DNA of 8,211 nucleotides from JBEVNX01 sp040507895 (GTDB taxonomy: Bacteria; Desulfobacterota; Binatia; JACPRU01), in the NCBI GenBank assembly GCA_040507895.1, contig JBEVNX010000205.1:1-8211 (forward strand), in the 5' to 3' direction. Within the stretch, counting starts at the first letter, position 1, and each line of letters begins with the position of its first letter. Under the pieces are notes generated by a model that worked only from the letters and a program-made list of their open reading frames with translations, was not told the origin of the DNA and made no database searches. Of this stretch, positions 5,947 through 8,211 are shown in pieces. A program made the translations under genes and the position numbers.

Positions 5947-6750
5947 ATGAGCGATCTATTGTTCGAGAAGCGGGACGGAGTCGCCCTGCTCACCCTCAAT
6001 CGTCCGGCCAAGAAGAACGCGCTGACCCCCGAGATGATCGTCCGCCTCGCCGACGCGTGGACCGAGTTCCGCGACGACGGCGAGCTTCGCGTGGCCGTGC
6101 TCACCGGCGCGGGCGACACGTTCAGCGCCGGCGCAGACCTCGGCCGGCTGATCCCGCTGCTGACGCGCGCGCGTCCCCCCGACGACGAGTGGGACGAGCG
6201 CATGCTCGCCGACCCGAAGATCTTTCAAGCGGCGATCCTCCGTCACTTCGAGCTGTGGAAGCCGGTGATCGCCGCGGTGAACGGCGCCGCGCTCGCCGGC
6301 GGCTGCGAGATGCTGCAGGCGACCGACCTCCGACTGGCCGCTCCCGAGGCGAGCTTCGGCCTCCCCGAGCCGAAGCGCGGCATCGTCCCCGGTGGTGGCT
6401 CGCTGGTGCGGCTGGCGCGCCAGATCCCCTACGTGCGCGCGATGCAGATCCTATTGACGGGCGACGCGATGCCCGCGGCGACGGCGCTCGAGGTCGGCTT
6501 CGTGAACGAGATCGTGCCGCGCGAGAAGCTCCTCGACCGCGCCTTCGAGCTCGCCGCGCGCATCGCCGAGAACGGTCCGCTCGCGGTTCGGAAGATCAAG
6601 GAGGCCGTGATCCGCAGCCAGGGCCGCCCACTCGCCGAAGCGTTCGCGATCGAGGACGAGTGCACGCGGGAGGTCATGCGCTCGCAGGACGCCCGCGAAG
6701 GCCCGCGCGCCTTCATGGAGAGGCGCAAGCCGAACTTCACCGGTCGCTGA
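5947..6750 (+). CDS. Enoyl-CoA hydratase/isomerase (crotonase family)
   Basis: This 267-residue enzyme would act on an acyl-CoA thioester, typically adding water across a 2,3 double bond. Crotonase marks are in order: LTLNRPAKKNALTPEM near the N-terminus, FSAGADL (59-65) and ALAGGCEM (115-122) supplying the oxyanion hole, and FGLPEPKRGIVPGGG (137-151). E121 and E141 occupy the positions of the two catalytic glutamates of rat mitochondrial hydratase, so true hydratase activity is plausible. An inserted loop at about 66-95 (LIPLLTRARPPDDEWDERML) may shape a bulky substrate pocket. GGAGAG at 5938-5943 precedes the ATG. It is divergent from the oxygenase gene and convergent with the OsmC gene, and appears to be a single transcription unit. 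The exact reaction (hydratase, isomerase or ring hydrolase) is open; the family is certain. Confidence 0.93.
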   Translation: MSDLLFEKRDGVALLTLNRPAKKNALTPEMIVRLADAWTEFRDDGELRVAVLTGAGDTFSAGADLGRLIPLLTRARPPDDEWDERMLADPKIFQAAILRHFELWKPVIAAVNGAALAGGCEMLQATDLRLAAPEASFGLPEPKRGIVPGGGSLVRLARQIPYVRAMQILLTGDAMPAATALEVGFVNEIVPREKLLDRAFELAARIAENGPLAVRKIKEAVIRSQGRPLAEAFAIEDECTREVMRSQDAREGPRAFMERRKPNFTGR

Positions 6751-6751
6751 A

Positions 6752-6766
6752 GGCGCGACCCGCGCC
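6752..6766. terminator. GC hairpin between convergent crotonase and OsmC genes
   Basis: GGCGCG-ACC-CGCGCC forms a perfect 6-bp, all-GC stem with a three-base loop in the 22 bases between two convergent stops (TGA at 6748-6750 and TAG at 6773-6775). There is no strong T tract on either side (CCTT on plus, TT on minus), so it may be a weak bidirectional terminator or simply an insulating hairpin. Confidence 0.5.
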
Positions 6767-6772
6767 GTCCTT

Positions 6773-7246
6773 CTAAGCCGCCACGGCAGTCGGCTCGCAA
6801 CGCACTTCCGTCTTGATGGAGTTCGCGATGAAGCACTCCTCGTGAGCCTCGTGGTGCAGCGCTGCATGCTCGGCTGCCGACGGACCCTTCTCTCCGAAGA
6901 ACGTCACCGCCGGACGCAGCGTGACCTGAGTCATGGCGAGCTTGCCTTCGGCATTCCGCGCCATCACGCCCGTCGCCTCGTCGCGATAGCGCTCGACTCC
7001 GAAGCCGTGCTTCGCCGCGATGGAGAGAAACCACAGCATGTGGCAGCTGGCGAGCGACGCGACGAACGCCTCCTCGGGGTCGACGGCCTCTGCCACGGAG
7101 TAGGGCAATCGAATCGAATGTGGAGAGGACGAGGCACGAACGGCGATGCCGCCGTCGAATTTCCATGAATGCTCGCGGCTGTGGCGGTTGTCGGTGAACG
7201 CGGCGCCGGCGCGCTGCCACTCGATCGTCGCCGTATACTCGCTCAT
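6773..7246 (-). CDS. OsmC/Ohr-type peroxiredoxin-like protein
   Basis: This 157-residue protein is of the usual OsmC size. SLASCHMLWFL carries the peroxidatic C68 at the start of the central helix, with E58/E59 just before it. HEECFIANSIKTEV carries the resolving C138. These are the two redox cysteines with which OsmC and Ohr proteins reduce organic hydroperoxides in the cytoplasm, using dihydrolipoyl or thiol reductants. The closest type looks like the generic OsmC-like proteins that prefer longer-chain hydroperoxides rather than classical Ohr, but this is a judgement by eye. The ATG at 7244-7246 overlaps the stop of the upstream dehydrogenase gene as ATGA, so the two are translationally coupled. 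In a catabolic operon with oxygenases it could detoxify peroxides formed by uncoupled turnover. The frame is open far upstream, but the family N-terminus begins here. Confidence 0.9.
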   Translation of the reverse strand: MSEYTATIEWQRAGAAFTDNRHSREHSWKFDGGIAVRASSSPHSIRLPYSVAEAVDPEEAFVASLASCHMLWFLSIAAKHGFGVERYRDEATGVMARNAEGKLAMTQVTLRPAVTFFGEKGPSAAEHAALHHEAHEECFIANSIKTEVRCEPTAVAA

Positions 7247-8025
7247 CCGCGCAGCTCCTCCTCGAGGCGCTTCTGCAGCCGCCTCATCCCTCGCAGCCAG
7301 CGCTCCGTATCGAGCGTCTTCTGCTCCATCCACTCCAGTGCCTGCGGGTCGGTGACGATCAAGAACCGCTCCTCGCGAATGGCGTCGACCACCATCTGCG
7401 CGACTTCGGCCGGCTCCTTGATCGGGCCCGCGGCCAGGCGGGCGAACGGGGAGTTGACGTCGCCGAGCATCGGCGTGCGCACCCCGAGCGGAGCGAGCAG
7501 CGAGGAGCGGATGCCGCTGTCGTGGTAGGTGATCGACAGCCACTCGGCGAGCCCGACGGTGGCGTGTTTGGTAGCGGCGTAGGGGCAGTTCCCCTGCGAG
7601 GTGAGGATGCCGGCCATCGAGGCCGTCTGCAGTAGGTAGCCCGAGCCGCGCGCGAGCATCGCCGGCAACACGGCGCGCACGGCGTAGACGTGCGACATCA
7701 CGTGGAGCTCCCACTGCTGCTGCCAGACCTCGAGGGGCGTCTCGAGAGGATCGGTGCCGTTGGCGATGCCGGCGTTGCTGAAGAACACGTCGACTTGCCC
7801 GTAGCTGCGGTCCGCGGCGGCGACGAGCGCGTCGACGTCTTCGTTACGGCGCACGTCGCAGGCGACGGCGAGGCCGCCGATCTCCTTCGCGACCGCCCGG
7901 GCGCTGTCGCCGTTGAGGTCGGCGACGACGACCTTCGACCCCTCGGCGGCGAAGGCGCGCGCGCAGGCCGCGCCGATGCCGCTGCCGGCGCCGGTGATCA
8001 CGCTGATCTTGCCATTCAAGTCCAT
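7243..8025 (-). CDS. Short-chain dehydrogenase/reductase (classical SDR)
   Basis: This 260-residue NAD(P)-dependent oxidoreductase belongs to the classical SDR family. The cofactor loop is TGAGSGIG (11-18). D36 at the end of the second strand favours NAD(H) over NADP(H). SNAG is at 83-86, the catalytic Ser is S136 (QTASMAG), and Y149-x3-K153 (YAATK) completes the active site. The conserved helix-4 Asn of the catalytic tetrad is replaced: the usual xNV is H108 in WELHVMSH. The LAPLGVRTPML segment and the unusual charged tail EERFLIVTDPQALEWM with a helical end suggest an alcohol dehydrogenase acting on cyclic or CoA-linked substrates, but none can be named. The ATG at 8023-8025 has AGGTG five bases before it and gives the standard SDR N-terminus. 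It heads a two-gene unit with OsmC and diverges from a flavoprotein gene. Confidence 0.93.
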   Translation of the reverse strand: MDLNGKISVITGAGSGIGAACARAFAAEGSKVVVADLNGDSARAVAKEIGGLAVACDVRRNEDVDALVAAADRSYGQVDVFFSNAGIANGTDPLETPLEVWQQQWELHVMSHVYAVRAVLPAMLARGSGYLLQTASMAGILTSQGNCPYAATKHATVGLAEWLSITYHDSGIRSSLLAPLGVRTPMLGDVNSPFARLAAGPIKEPAEVAQMVVDAIREERFLIVTDPQALEWMEQKTLDTERWLRGMRRLQKRLEEELRG

Positions 8026-8143
8026 GAAGCACCTCGTACGCTGGATCGGTTCAGCGCCGGACTCTCGCGCGCCGTTCGATCGCTTGTCAACGGAGGATCT
8101 CGCGTCCAGAATCGCCGCTGCAGCCGGACCGAGCCGTGACACG
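8026..8143. promoter_or_regulatory. Divergent intergenic region, dehydrogenase/flavoprotein
   Basis: These 118 bases must hold the promoters of both flanking genes. A perfect TTGACA reads toward the dehydrogenase at 8090-8085, but the best -10 (GAGAGT, 18 bases on) is poor. CTGGATCGGTTCAG at 8041-8054 is symmetric at 10 of 14 positions and lies in the dehydrogenase leader, so it could be an operator. It does not match the TGAnnGnnCnnTCA sites elsewhere. No plus-strand promoter is recognisable. Confidence 0.3.
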
Positions 8144-8211
8144 ATGAGCGCCTCGCGCAACCAGCAGCCGATCGTCGTCGCCGGCGGCGGCATCGGCGGC
8201 TTGGCCGCGGC
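8144..8211 (+). CDS. FAD-dependent oxidoreductase/monooxygenase, N-terminus only (cut by right edge)
   Basis: Only 22 complete codons are present. They read MSASRNQQPIVVAGGGIGGL and then Ala residues. A beta strand running into GGGIGG is the GxGxxG dinucleotide-binding fold that opens FAD-dependent aromatic-ring monooxygenases of the salicylate/3-hydroxybenzoate hydroxylase type, and the VVAGGGIGGLAA form is typical of them. Other flavoproteins share the fold, so a hydroxylase is only the likeliest reading. The ATG at 8144-8146 is the first in-frame start; its ribosome site is weak. It is divergent from the dehydrogenase gene. The rest of the gene, and hence the class, lies outside the window. 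Confidence 0.72.
   Translation, partial: MSASRNQQPIVVAGGGIGGLAA

Noticed and set aside
5936..5950. Five-codon minicistron (MESA, stop) overlapping the crotonase ATG as ATGA
   Set aside because: It has no ribosome site of its own and arises from the GGAGAG/ATGA context; chance is the simpler explanation.
7247..7714. Open upstream extension of the OsmC frame
   Set aside because: It is the shadow frame of the dehydrogenase gene; OsmC proteins are about 140-160 residues and start at the ATGA overlap.
8072..8090. Possible fourth copy of the TetR-type operator (GATCGCT core near 8078-8084)
   Set aside because: Only the 7-base core matches and the TGA/TCA arms are not at the right spacing; GATCGC is common in GC-rich DNA.
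8026..8193. Longer N-terminus for the dehydrogenase
   Set aside because: The added 56 residues have no SDR character, and MDLNGKISVITGAGSGIG is the standard family start with a ribosome site before it.

Overview
The window is GC-rich, densely packed bacterial DNA. It has Shine-Dalgarno-type start sites, TTGACA-like promoters, and one- to four-base gene overlaps. The gene content (an aromatic-ring-type Rieske oxygenase, a CoA ligase, a crotonase, a short-chain dehydrogenase, a TetR regulator) is that of a catabolic accessory region. It suits a free-living soil or aquatic proteobacterium, a deltaproteobacterium-like lineage or an actinobacterium. The sequence alone does not fix the taxon.

Layout, left to right. 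(1) 1-311, minus: N-terminal third of a class II Fic (AMPylase-type) protein running off the left edge. Its AT-richer upstream region carries three copies of a GCTTTGAAA element. (2) 557-2472, minus: two tandem, paralogous QueG/reductive-dehalogenase-like proteins, each with eight cluster cysteines, coupled by a TTGA stop/start overlap and closed by an intrinsic terminator at 517-537. (3) 2547-3801, plus: a phenylacetate-CoA-ligase-like adenylating enzyme, divergent from the Fe-S pair and interrupted by a frameshift near 3498. (4) 3761-5683, minus: a carbazole-1,9a-dioxygenase-like (CarAa-like) Rieske oxygenase followed by a TetR regulator, whose 3' end overlaps the ligase gene tail to tail. 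(5) 5947-6750, plus: an enoyl-CoA hydratase/isomerase, divergent from the oxygenase. (6) 6773-8025, minus: a short-chain dehydrogenase translationally coupled to an OsmC-like peroxidase, convergent with the crotonase across a GC hairpin. (7) 8144-8211, plus: the first 22 codons of a FAD-dependent oxidoreductase or monooxygenase, cut by the right edge.

Working together (inference): the ligase would make a CoA thioester of an aromatic or other cyclic acid, and the Rieske oxygenase and possibly the flavoenzyme would oxygenate. The crotonase and dehydrogenase would carry out hydration/isomerisation and alcohol oxidation, the OsmC protein would deal with peroxides, and the paired Fe-S proteins would carry out a reductive step of unknown nature. 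A related 14-bp imperfect palindrome (TGAnnGnnCnnTCA-like) occurs twice inside the best promoter of the oxygenase-TetR unit and once in the ligase/Fe-S intergenic region. This is what one would expect if the local TetR protein controls both units. No RNA genes, CRISPR arrays, insertion sequences or tRNA-type attachment sites were seen.
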